A DNA stretch of 11,782 nucleotides, taken from the NCBI GenBank assembly GCA_030248825.1, contig JARCMB010000030.1, positions 1-11,782 on the forward strand. Direction: 5' to 3'. Below are positions 1-7,289 of the stretch, in pieces. Both the position numbers and the translations under genes were made by a program. The notes beneath the pieces were generated by a model. That model saw nothing but the letters and a program-made list of their open reading frames with translations. It searched no databases and was not told the origin of the DNA. The first letter of the stretch is position 1, and every line of letters starts with the position of its first letter. The DNA is from Pseudanabaenaceae cyanobacterium MP8IB2.15 (lineage in GTDB: Bacteria > Cyanobacteriota > Cyanobacteriia > Pseudanabaenales > Pseudanabaenaceae).

Positions 1-2144
1 AGTAGACCTTGACCGATCATGCTGTCGATTGTCTCAAATGCCACGTAAGGATCGATCGCGCCACAGCCGTAGCCGATCAACAGGGCGAAATGATGCACTT
101 CTCTGGGTTCGCCCGATTCTAAAACTAGTCCGACCCGCGTGCGGTTACCAGTTCGGATCAAGTGGTGGTGCAAACTCGACACAGCCAGCAATGCGGGGAT
201 GGGAGCATGGTCTCGATCGACACCTCGATCGCTCAGGATCAAGATATTCACGCCAGCTTCGATCGACCGATCTGCTTGTTCCCAGATCTTGGCGATTGCC
301 TGTTCCATCCCTTGTTCGCCATCTTTAACCGCAAACAAAATTGGTAGGACGATCGACTTAAACCCACCTTCGTTAATATGCTTCAGCTTGGCGAGTTCGG
401 CATTGCTCAAAATCGGCGTTTTCAGTTCGATTAGATGACAGCTTTCTGGTTCTGGTTTCAGCAAGTTACGCTCGGAACCAATTGTGGTCTCGGCGGAAGT
501 GATAATCTCTTCGCGGATCGAGTCGATCGGGGGATTCGTTACCTGTGCAAATAATTGTTGGAAATAGTCGTAAAGCAATTTAGGTCGATCGGAAAGCACC
601 GCCAGAGGAGTATCCGCTCCCATTGCGCCGACTGCCTCAACCCCATCCTTTGCCATCGGCGTGAGTAGCAATCGCAAATCCTCAAACGAGTAACCAAATG
701 CCATTTGTTGTTGCAGCAGAGATGTCGCGTCGTAATCAACCTCTAATTCAGGTGCATCTTGAATCCGAGCCAGTTCGACCATGTGTTTATCGATCCACTC
801 ACGATAGGGCTGCTCAGTGGCGATTTGGTTTTTGATTTCCTCATCCGTAACGATTCGACCTTTCTCCATATCCACCAAAAACATCCGTCCAGGTTGGAGG
901 CGACCTTTGGATGCCACGCGCTCAGGTTCAATCTCAAGCACACCCGCTTCAGAGGCAAAGATCACTAAGTCATCTTTGGTGACATAGTAACGCGATGGAC
1001 GTAAACCGTTTCGATCGAGTACTGCACCGATCATTGTGCCATCCGTAAATGCGATCGAAGCTGGGCCATCCCAAGGTTCCATTAAGCAAGAGTGATATTC
1101 GTAAAATGCTTTCTTGGCATCGCTCATCGACTCATGCGCTGTCCATGGTTCGGGAATCATCATCATCACGGCATGGGGAAGCGATCGACCCGCCAATACC
1201 AACAATTCCAAAGCATTATCAAAAATTGTCGAGTCACTGCCATCAATATTAATCACAGGCTTGATCTTCGCCATGTCATCGCCAAACAGATCGGATTGGA
1301 ACAACGACTGTCTTGCTAACATCCAATTGGTATTGCCGCGCAGGGTATTGATCTCGCCATTGTGAGCGATGTAACGATAGGGGTGAGATCGCTCCCAACT
1401 GGGGAAAGTATTCGTACTAAAACGCGAATGTACTAGGGCTAAAGCACTCTCTAGGTCAGGATCGTGAAGATCGGGATAGTATTGACCCACCTGCGCCGTC
1501 ATCAACATCCCTTTGTACACAATCGTGCGACATGAGAAGCTAGATGGATACCAGTAAGGATCGACCTTTGCCACCCGAATTGCCGTGTGAGCCAGTTTAC
1601 GGATCACATAAAGTTTGCGCTCAAACGCCAAGTCATCCGCCAATCCTGCTGAGCGTTGGATAAATACCTGCTGCATGAACGGTTCGCTCGATCGAGCCGT
1701 ATTGCCCAAGGATGAATGATCGGTCGGCACATTCCGCCAACCAAGTACTTTTTGACCTTCTGCTACTACAATCTCTTCAAATCGTCGTCGTCCCTGCTCA
1801 CGCTCTGTCGGATCGGGCGAGGCGTAAACCATGCCAACGCCATACTGCCCAACTTCGGGAAGCGTAATCCCCTCTGCCGCCGTGACTTTTTGCAAAAACT
1901 TATGTGGCAGTTGAATTAATATCCCTGCGCCGTCTCCCGTATTTGTCTCGCTACCACACGCGCCACGGTGTTCCAAATTTTCGAGAATCGTCAACCCCTG
2001 CTCGACGATCGAATGTGACTTTTCCCCCAATTTATGCACAATGAACCCGACTCCACACGCATCATGCTCGAACTGAGGATCGTATAAACCCTGTTTGGCT
2101 GGAAGTTCGTTGACGTTCTTGTTTGGAGACATTTTTGATGGCAT
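1..2144 (-). CDS. gltB: Glutamate synthase (GOGAT) large subunit, N-terminal part, truncated by the window edge
   Basis: This gene makes glutamate from glutamine and 2-oxoglutarate in the GS-GOGAT cycle, in the cytoplasm. About 714 codons are present of the roughly 1,500 usual for the family, and the frame is open to the left edge. The sequence begins with a short propeptide. Cys30, in HDACGVGF, is the expected catalytic N-terminal nucleophile of the class II glutamine amidotransferase domain after processing. [16 protein letters not shown] (about residues 59-74), [11 protein letters not shown] and [11 protein letters not shown] (near residue 260) are amidotransferase motifs. [19 protein letters not shown] opens the central domain. 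The FMN and Fe-S regions lie outside the window. [16 protein letters not shown] resembles NADH-type GltB more than the ferredoxin-dependent GlsF as I remember them, but the deciding region is absent. The start at ATG 2144 lacks a Shine-Dalgarno sequence; an in-frame ATG at 2132 is an alternative. Confidence 0.95.
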   Translation of the reverse strand, partial: MPSKMSPNKNVNELPAKQGLYDPQFEHDACGVGFIVHKLGEKSHSIVEQGLTILENLEHRGACGSETNTGDGAGILIQLPHKFLQKVTAAEGITLPEVGQYGVGMVYASPDPTEREQGRRRFEEIVVAEGQKVLGWRNVPTDHSSLGNTARSSEPFMQQVFIQRSAGLADDLAFERKLYVIRKLAHTAIRVAKVDPYWYPSSFSCRTIVYKGMLMTAQVGQYYPDLHDPDLESALALVHSRFSTNTFPSWERSHPYRYIAHNGEINTLRGNTNWMLARQSLFQSDLFGDDMAKIKPVINIDGSDSTIFDNALELLVLAGRSLPHAVMMMIPEPWTAHESMSDAKKAFYEYHSCLMEPWDGPASIAFTDGTMIGAVLDRNGLRPSRYYVTKDDLVIFASEAGVLEIEPERVASKGRLQPGRMFLVDMEKGRIVTDEEIKNQIATEQPYREWIDKHMVELARIQDAPELEVDYDATSLLQQQMAFGYSFEDLRLLLTPMAKDGVEAVGAMGADTPLAVLSDRPKLLYDYFQQLFAQVTNPPIDSIREEIITSAETTIGSERNLLKPEPESCHLIELKTPILSNAELAKLKHINEGGFKSIVLPILFAVKDGEQGMEQAIAKIWEQADRSIEAGVNILILSDRGVDRDHAPIPALLAVSSLHHHLIRTGNRTRVGLVLESGEPREVHHFALLIGYGCGAIDPYVAFETIDSMIGQGL

Positions 2145-2155
2145 AGTTGAGAAAG

Positions 2156-2169
2156 GTATCTAAAAGTAC
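2156..2169. promoter_or_regulatory. NtcA-like binding site (GTA-N8-TAC) just upstream of gltB
   Basis: The sequence is GTATCTAAAAGTAC, a perfect match to the palindromic core recognised by NtcA, the cyanobacterial CRP-family nitrogen regulator that responds to 2-oxoglutarate. It lies 12-25 bp before the gltB ATG. An NtcA-activated promoter normally has the box centred about 41 bp before the transcription start, and that would put the start inside the coding region here. If the site is real, repression or a different start is more likely. A six-base match occurs by chance about every 4 kb, so the support is moderate. Confidence 0.4.
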
Positions 2170-2187
2170 AAATAGTTAAAAGGGAAA

Positions 2188-2200
2188 AGCTCTGAGAGCT
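2188..2200. repeat. 13-bp palindrome AGCTCT-G-AGAGCT upstream of gltB
   Basis: Perfect 6-bp inverted arms surround a single central base, between the SWIM gene and gltB. Read on the minus strand it is followed by TTTTCCCTTTT. It could be a weak terminator of the upstream cluster or an operator, but as a hairpin the stem is only about 4 bp, so neither role is secure. Confidence 0.3.
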
Positions 2201-2288
2201 AACATTCTAGCGTCTAATGACTAGAACTTGTAGCTCAAAATCTTAAGGAAATTACCAGATCTTATCTTTAAACTTTCGATCGAATGAT

Positions 2289-3122
2289 CTAGAGCAAGTT
2301 AGAGTTTTTGATCTTGACCCTTTGATATAGTTCTTCCATCGTTTCAATAAAAGAATTTTCCTTATGCCAAAACGCGGGGTAGTCACCCTGTTTCTTGACT
2401 ATAATTGCTGACACGCTTGTAGATGAAGGCATAGGCATCGACGAAGGCAACCTCTTACTCCCCAACCAAAACTCTCTTAGCTCAGGAATTGTGTTTTTGG
2501 ATACGGTTTTAGGCTCGGTATGCAAAGACGACGACTTCTTTAACTCTAATTCCGACTCATCCAATCCATCAGACAAAATCCTGCCTAGAGGAGATTTCGC
2601 TAGTTCGCGCTGTAATGCTTCTTTAGATAAGCCTCGCAACTGAAATAGCAAAAATGGATCTTGATCTAATTCTTGAGCAAGTCGGTAACATAATCCCGCG
2701 ACATGCTTGCAAGGATTGGAGTAGTCGGGGCAAGAGCATTCTGTGATCAGGTCTTTCCGCTTAGTTGGGAGCAGTTTTGTCCTTTTAAAGCAATCTTCAA
2801 TATTCTCTGGGACTTCATTCAGTAAAAGTTTAGCGACGACGCTAGCTTTAGAAGATAGCCGCGCAATAATCTCCGTCCACTCTTCCGCCGAAATTGGAGT
2901 CAGCATAATCTCGGTGAGATATTTTGGCTCTTTATAAACTCCAAAATAAGGATTCTTATTACCTCGAATTGTGGCGGCAACTCCACTTTCGGTAATCGCA
3001 AAAACCAAGATTCTACTATCACTAGCATAAGCCCGACCGCGTTTCAGTCTACTGTCATCAGTAAACGACTCCAAAGCGGTAATAAATTTCTGTCCCCACC
3101 AAGACCGACTCTGTTTTACCAT
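2289..3122 (-). CDS. SWIM zinc-finger protein, partner of the SNF2 helicase
   Basis: A 277-residue soluble protein. Residues 129-140 read CSCPDYSNPCKH, a canonical SWIM zinc-binding motif (CxC-x6-CxH), with C129, C131, C138 and H140 as ligands. The N-terminus (RSWWGQKF, then RLKRGRAYASDSRI) matches the start typical of bacterial SWIM proteins. The C-terminal third (from about residue 185) is Ser/Lys-rich with no recognisable domain. SWIM domains are thought to bind DNA or protein and are known to accompany bacterial SWI2/SNF2 ATPases; the B. subtilis ywqA-ywqB pair is an example as I recall it. Here it is the last gene of the helicase-nuclease-SWIM cluster, 46 bp after the nuclease gene. The ATG start is supported by AGGAG nine bases upstream. 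The molecular function is not known from sequence. Confidence 0.85.
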   Translation of the reverse strand: MVKQSRSWWGQKFITALESFTDDSRLKRGRAYASDSRILVFAITESGVAATIRGNKNPYFGVYKEPKYLTEIMLTPISAEEWTEIIARLSSKASVVAKLLLNEVPENIEDCFKRTKLLPTKRKDLITECSCPDYSNPCKHVAGLCYRLAQELDQDPFLLFQLRGLSKEALQRELAKSPLGRILSDGLDESELELKKSSSLHTEPKTVSKNTIPELREFWLGSKRLPSSMPMPSSTSVSAIIVKKQGDYPAFWHKENSFIETMEELYQRVKIKNSNLL

Positions 3123-3131
3123 TTGCTCTTT

Positions 3132-3136
3132 CTCCT
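3132..3136 (-). promoter_or_regulatory. Ribosome binding site of the SWIM gene
   Basis: AGGAG on the minus strand, followed by nine bases and then ATG at 3122. It is a strong Shine-Dalgarno match that fixes the start. Confidence 0.7.
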
Positions 3137-3140
3137 ATTC

Positions 3141-3164
3141 GTAATTTATTTGGTAATTTATTTG
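3141..3164. repeat. Perfect 12-bp tandem duplication in the nuclease-SWIM gap
   Basis: GTAATTTATTTG occurs twice in direct succession (3141-3152 and 3153-3164), filling about half of the 46-bp gap between the two genes. It is most likely a recent slippage duplication that lengthened the spacer. Confidence 0.75.
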
Positions 3165-3168
3165 GAAT

Positions 3169-3816
3169 CTAATCCAGATTCTGTTCGCATATTTCAAAAA
3201 CGTGATGTAGCTCTCCCAAAATTTTGTCAATGTCCGCGATCGCTCTGGTCAAAGTCTCATAAACTTTACCTTGAGGCGTGAGTTTGTAAAATTTCCATCC
3301 TTCGCCATTGGTAACAATTCCCAAGATATCAATATTCTTACCGATTTGGTGATTTTGATATTGACAAGCTTGCATCTCAACTAAGCATTGGGCTAGCCCT
3401 TTCTCAAAGTCATCCTTTTTAGCTTCAATAATACAAAGTAAAGGAGCTTCTAGATAGGCTTTGCGTTCTGCGATCAGATAATCGACATTGCCATTCGCGA
3501 TATTACTTTCTAGGGCGGCACCTTTCCAGATTTTTAAACGCTCAAACCCCGAAATTGCCTCTTCGCAGATTGCGTCAACCAGTAATTTTTTGCCCTCCTC
3601 ATAGCCTTGCAGATCGAAGTATTTAGTTAAATTTGCCAATCTTTGCTGGAAATATGCGCTAGGTGAGATCGATCGATCTGGAATACTCCAAGGAATTAAT
3701 TCTGTGATCTGAAGCTGTTTGAAGGCTTCGATCGGGGTGAATTTAGAGAAACTTTTCCTAGGAGTTTTTTCGGATTTCTCTTTGATTGAGGCTTTAAGCG
3801 GCATTTTGTTAGGCAT
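3169..3816 (-). CDS. PD-(D/E)XK nuclease-like protein, 215 aa
   Basis: A small soluble protein with a recognisable but unverified PD-(D/E)XK restriction-endonuclease core. The elements in order are an acidic helix DAICEEAISGFERL (81-94, with E85/E86), D112 in GNVDYLIA, E131-A132-K133 in the strand LLCIIEAKKDD, and a following helix with Q143 and E147 (QCLVEMQAC). This is the D...ExK...QxxxE pattern of type I restriction (HsdR N-terminal)-like nucleases. The strand NIDILGIVTNGEGWKFYKL follows. Residues 1-26 are a Lys/Ser-rich tail. I recall similar stand-alone proteins as multicopy and unnamed in cyanobacteria, but cannot check. The gene lies between a SNF2 helicase gene (13 bp gap) and a SWIM gene, suggesting a shared role in DNA processing. 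All putative catalytic residues are present, so it may be active. An in-frame Met5 is an alternative start, but the Shine-Dalgarno sequence favours Met1. Confidence 0.7.
   Translation of the reverse strand: MPNKMPLKASIKEKSEKTPRKSFSKFTPIEAFKQLQITELIPWSIPDRSISPSAYFQQRLANLTKYFDLQGYEEGKKLLVDAICEEAISGFERLKIWKGAALESNIANGNVDYLIAERKAYLEAPLLCIIEAKKDDFEKGLAQCLVEMQACQYQNHQIGKNIDILGIVTNGEGWKFYKLTPQGKVYETLTRAIADIDKILGELHHVFEICEQNLD
3236..3243. repeat. HIP1 octamer
   Basis: Perfect GCGATCGC within the nuclease-like gene. Confidence 0.9.
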
Positions 3817-3825
3817 AGATCTAAT

Positions 3826-3831
3826 CTCCTT
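3826..3831 (-). promoter_or_regulatory. Ribosome binding site of the nuclease gene, overlapping the helicase stop codon
   Basis: AAGGAG on the minus strand, nine bases before ATG 3816. The helicase stop TAA (3832-3830) shares its last two bases with this site. The arrangement suggests translational coupling of the two genes. Confidence 0.75.
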
Positions 3832-6800
3832 AATCTAAAATCGCACTTTTATTTAGAGTGATTAATTTCTTAAAGGCATTGTTGTCCAGTTCTGTGAGCC
3901 AAGACTCATCAGAGCCAACGATCGAACCCGCCAGTTTTTTCTTGTCTTCGATCATCTCATCAATCCGTTCTTCTAAAGATCCGATTGCAATGAACTTATG
4001 CACAAACACATTTTTTTGCTGTCCAATCCGAAATGCCCGATCTGTGGCTTGGTCTTCCACGGCGGGATTCCACCATCGATCGAAGTGAAACACATGATTG
4101 GCTTTGGTTAAGGTGATGCCCACACCACCCGCTTTGAGCGACAGGATAAACACCGAAGCCTCGGTTTCAGGGTCTTGAAATTCCGCGATCGCCTGTTCCC
4201 TTTTCGGTCGAGGTGTGCCGCCGTGAATGTAGTATGTGTTGTAATGTTGGGTGCGTTTGAAGTATTTTTCCAGTGCTTCGCCAATTTCGGTAAACTGCGT
4301 GAATATCAGCAAACTCTCGCCTTCTGACATCACTTCTTCAATCATCTCAATCAGACGACTGAGTTTATGCGATCGCTCTGGCGTAAACTCACTGCCATCT
4401 TGGAGAAACTGCATCGGATGATTGCAAATCTGCTTAAGTTTGGTTAAAGTGGCGAGGATTAAGCCTTTGCGTTTCATCCCTTCTAGCTCTTGAATCTTAT
4501 CTTCGACATCTTTAACTACGGCTTGATATAAAGATGCTTGCTCTTTGGTTAAATTGCAGTAAACTTTCTGCTCGGTCTTGTCGGGTAAGTCTTTGATGAT
4601 CGTTTGATCGGTTTTAACTCGTCTGAGAATAAACGGCTCTACCAGCTTTTTCAATACGCCCACTTGGATCTGGTCATTATCTTTTTGGATTGGGATTTCA
4701 AATGATTTACGAAACTGCGCTTCTTTACCGAGATAGCCAGGGTTAAGGAAATTAAAGATCGACCATAAATCGAGTAAGCGGTTTTCTACAGGTGTTCCCG
4801 TCAGGGCAAGCCGATGCTGAGCCTCTAATTTGAGAATTGCTTTAGTTTGCGCCGCTTTGGGGTTTTTGATGTTTTGCGCCTCATCTAAAACAATCCGATG
4901 CCATCTGATACTGCTCAATAATTTCTCATCTTTACGCGCAAGTGTAAAAGAAGTGATGACCAAATCGTGATCGAGACAGGCTTGGTTGAAATCCACCTCT
5001 GTTGCGATTCGACCTAAACCATGGTGGATGATCGATTTCAAGTGGGGCGCAAACTTTTGGATTTCTCTTTCCCAATTACCCAGCACAGAAGTTGGTGCAA
5101 TTAAGAGCGTGGGGCTAGATTTTGGGCTGGATTTGGGACTAGATTTCGAGCTAGCCTTCTCATTCACTAATCTCGCGATAATTTGAATTGTTTTGCCCAA
5201 TCCCATATCATCAGCTAGACAACCGTTTAATCCTAATCCTTCAAGGTATTGCAGCCACGCCACACCACGTTTTTGATATTCTCGCAGTTCTCCTTTTAGG
5301 AGCTTCGGGTTCTCAACTGGGACAAATCGACTCTTGTCATTTAACTTCTCCAGCATTTCAGTCAGAGCATCATCTCGATCGACATCTAAATCCTCAGAAG
5401 CAGACTGTTTCATGAAATCGATCAAGCTCATTTGCGATCGAGTTTCACCTTGCTTTTGCCAGAACACTAACATCTCCTGCATTTTGTCTCGATCGAGTTC
5501 GATCCACTCGCCCCGAAACTTCACCAAAGGCGCTTTGGCCTCGACTAATGCTTGCCATTCCTTCTCAGATATCTTCTCACCTGCGATCGACAGTTCATAT
5601 TGGTACTCGACAAGTTGATTTAAACCGAAATAGCTCTTGCTTTTTTCGGATTTACCAGATTTAGAAGCCGAGGCTTTGAGTCGAAGATTGGCTCTACGTC
5701 GTCCCGCAGGAGTCCACCAACTCGGTACAATCACCTTATATCCAGCATCTTCTAAGATCCAAGCTGATTCTTTGAGAAATTCAAACGCCGCATCTAAATC
5801 TAAACTAATAGAAGTCGGTTGCTCAGTTTCCATCCCTTCCCAAACCTTACTGTAGATCCGAGCGGCATAACCGAGGAGTAACAAAAGATTTTGCTCTAAG
5901 TCTTTACCAAACTGCTTTTGCAAAGTTTTCTTTTTCGCCGTGGTCATTCGCCAATAGTCAACCAAGTTTAACTTCAGCGATGGATCTTGTTTCGGCGCGA
6001 TTTGGAACTGAATTGACCAAGACTCCTCGATTTTAATTGGAGCTTGGAGTTGAAAGCAAAGATAAAAAGGAGCATCAGTTTGGGTGAGACTAATTTTTTG
6101 TTGCCAAGCTTGCCATTGGTAGAATAGTTCAATGTGATGATTCTGGAGATCTGGTTGATTGGAGGCACGATCGGAAAAACAATATTCCAGAATCGATTCT
6201 GATATTTGCTGATCGAACTTTGCCGTGGAAGGAGTATGAGCGATTAAATCCGCCAGAACACACTCAGAAAAATGTCGTAATAGCGTCTCTCGATCGAAAA
6301 AACTTAAGTCATCACTCGGTTGCGAAAAGCCTGACACGCAGGCGAGAGGCATATATTCAATATATTGCTGAATATCTGATTCATAACTTTCGGAGAGAAT
6401 ATCCCAAGCCCCATAGATCTCGTAATTAGTAACGTTTTTGGGTTTCCTTCCTCTCTTCACCCCAGTACTCACACTAGGCTCAAATACCTCGTGATAGCGC
6501 AAGGCAGGAATATATTGCTCTTTGAGAATAATCTGTTTAAAAGATTGAGTATAGTGATGCCAAAACAGCAGATCTGCACCTAATTGGATGTCAGCGAGAT
6601 TGTGGATCGCGATAAAATGGATGTCATTCAGGAGTTTGATGACATTAATCGCTCTTCTGTGCGTGCTATAGCTACTAGCTGAAACGAGTCCATTTGCCTC
6701 ATAGCAATCAACTTGCCAATTTTGCAATTCATAATTTTCAGGAACATCTGTCTCTAAATAGCGTAAAACTTCCAGTGATGGTAAAGGTTTTTGATTAGCG

Positions 6801-7033
6801 GTAGGAAGCAGGAAATACTTACTGCTAAATACTCCTGCTTTAGCCCCAAAATTACTGGCAAGAAATTCCTCTAATTCCTTCTGGCGCAAACTGTACGGGT
6901 GGAATAATTCCGAACTTTTGCTTTTCCGTTTCGGCGCATTATTTTCAACCGTTTCGATCCAAATGCAAAAATCCCCTTTTTGGGTAAAGCCACTTTTTTG
7001 CTCGGGAATCCAAGTTCCATGCAGTATTTTCAT
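3830..7033 (-). CDS. SWI2/SNF2-family DNA helicase/ATPase
   Basis: A 1,067-residue SF2 ATPase. The N-terminal half (about 1-560) is the poorly understood region seen in bacterial SNF2 proteins, including PSWWTPAGRRRANLRLKA near residue 440. The ATPase core begins near residue 575. Walker A is DDMGLGKT (608-615), the Walker B box is DEAQ (717-720), motif III is LTGTPVEN (744-751), motif V is SLKAGGVGITL (965-975), and the motif VI region DQATDRAFRIGQ (994-1005) carries the SNF2 signature. All catalytic motifs are intact. Such enzymes use ATP to translocate on DNA and remodel protein-DNA complexes. The start is ATG 7033, giving MKILHGTWIP, which matches the usual N-terminus; a TTG at 7045 would add four residues. 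GGGG lies a few bases upstream as a weak Shine-Dalgarno sequence. It heads the cluster with the nuclease and SWIM genes. A Lys-Ser-Pro repeat interrupts the loop after Walker A. The cellular process is not determined. Confidence 0.93.
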   Translation of the reverse strand: MKILHGTWIPEQKSGFTQKGDFCIWIETVENNAPKRKSKSSELFHPYSLRQKELEEFLASNFGAKAGVFSSKYFLLPTANQKPLPSLEVLRYLETDVPENYELQNWQVDCYEANGLVSASSYSTHRRAINVIKLLNDIHFIAIHNLADIQLGADLLFWHHYTQSFKQIILKEQYIPALRYHEVFEPSVSTGVKRGRKPKNVTNYEIYGAWDILSESYESDIQQYIEYMPLACVSGFSQPSDDLSFFDRETLLRHFSECVLADLIAHTPSTAKFDQQISESILEYCFSDRASNQPDLQNHHIELFYQWQAWQQKISLTQTDAPFYLCFQLQAPIKIEESWSIQFQIAPKQDPSLKLNLVDYWRMTTAKKKTLQKQFGKDLEQNLLLLLGYAARIYSKVWEGMETEQPTSISLDLDAAFEFLKESAWILEDAGYKVIVPSWWTPAGRRRANLRLKASASKSGKSEKSKSYFGLNQLVEYQYELSIAGEKISEKEWQALVEAKAPLVKFRGEWIELDRDKMQEMLVFWQKQGETRSQMSLIDFMKQSASEDLDVDRDDALTEMLEKLNDKSRFVPVENPKLLKGELREYQKRGVAWLQYLEGLGLNGCLADDMGLGKTIQIIARLVNEKASSKSSPKSSPKSSPTLLIAPTSVLGNWEREIQKFAPHLKSIIHHGLGRIATEVDFNQACLDHDLVITSFTLARKDEKLLSSIRWHRIVLDEAQNIKNPKAAQTKAILKLEAQHRLALTGTPVENRLLDLWSIFNFLNPGYLGKEAQFRKSFEIPIQKDNDQIQVGVLKKLVEPFILRRVKTDQTIIKDLPDKTEQKVYCNLTKEQASLYQAVVKDVEDKIQELEGMKRKGLILATLTKLKQICNHPMQFLQDGSEFTPERSHKLSRLIEMIEEVMSEGESLLIFTQFTEIGEALEKYFKRTQHYNTYYIHGGTPRPKREQAIAEFQDPETEASVFILSLKAGGVGITLTKANHVFHFDRWWNPAVEDQATDRAFRIGQQKNVFVHKFIAIGSLEERIDEMIEDKKKLAGSIVGSDESWLTELDNNAFKKLITLNKSAILD
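4185..4192. repeat. HIP1 octamer
   Basis: Perfect GCGATCGC near the 3' end of the SNF2 gene, in the helicase C-terminal lobe. Confidence 0.9.
4369..4376. repeat. HIP1 octamer
   Basis: Perfect GCGATCGC in the SNF2 gene, 184 bp from the previous copy. Confidence 0.9.
5112..5147 (-). repeat. 12-bp tandem repeat inside the SNF2 gene (KSSP units)
   Basis: Three imperfect 12-bp units (5112-5123, 5124-5135, 5136-5147, consensus GGRCTRGATTTN on the plus strand), with a partial fourth to 5156. They encode repeated Lys-Ser-Ser-Pro about 16 residues after Walker A. The unit keeps the frame and probably forms a flexible, length-variable surface loop. Confidence 0.8.
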
Positions 7034-7088
7034 GCGACACCCCAAAATCGTTAGTTATTTTTACCAAACAAGGTTTATGCTTGAGTTA

Positions 7089-7116
7089 ATATTTAAATAT
7101 CTCATACTTTTAAAAG
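7089..7116. repeat. AT-rich palindromes in the divergent intergenic region
   Basis: ATATTTAAATAT (7089-7100) and CTTTTAAAAG (7107-7116) are perfect palindromes. ATATCT and AGATAT (7097-7102, 7115-7120) also form an inverted pair. They lie in the 256-bp gap (7034-7289) between the SNF2 cluster and the divergent channel gene, the only place for both promoters. They may be regulator-binding sites, but in such AT-rich DNA some palindromes arise by chance. I could not place a convincing -35/-10 pair for either gene. Confidence 0.35.
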
Positions 7117-7249
7117 ATATAAGAATGAATTTCCGTTTCATGCTGACGATATTCAAATTGTAGAGACGTTTTTTCATACACTCCAAAGAAATTTCCTAGA
7201 GATTTTTCACCCTCATCCGATCGCGGCTAGATGTTATCGCAAACTGATT

Positions 7250-7271
7250 TTGAATTAACTTTGAATTAATT
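7250..7271 (+). repeat. 11-bp direct repeat upstream of the channel gene
   Basis: TTGAATTAACT (7250-7260) is followed at once by TTGAATTAATT (7261-7271), identical at 10 of 11 positions. It sits 18 bp before the start codon. The one-helical-turn spacing would suit a repeated protein-binding half-site, but slippage is equally possible. Confidence 0.55.
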
Positions 7272-7289
7272 CCAATCTCCACCAGCTCT

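Noticed and set aside
759..968. Plus-strand open frames across 29-1919
   Set aside because: They lie opposite the continuous, strongly homologous glutamate synthase frame on the minus strand and have no ribosome binding sites or recognisable domains.
2188..2210. Rho-independent terminator after the SWIM gene
   Set aside because: The palindrome leaves only a 4-bp stem with a 5-base loop and the T-run is broken by CCC, so I list it only as a palindrome.
3141..3164. CRISPR-like repeats
   Set aside because: Two adjacent 12-bp copies without spacers are a simple tandem duplication; no repeat-spacer array occurs anywhere in the window.
7034..7045. TTG start at 7045 for the SNF2 protein
   Set aside because: The ATG at 7033 gives MKILHGTWIP, the usual N-terminus of this family as I recall it; the four added residues (MGCR) look non-native.
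6918..7163. Plus-strand open frame spanning the SNF2 start and part of the intergenic region
   Set aside because: Its first half is antisense to the conserved helicase N-terminus and the rest is low-complexity AT-rich sequence with no family resemblance.
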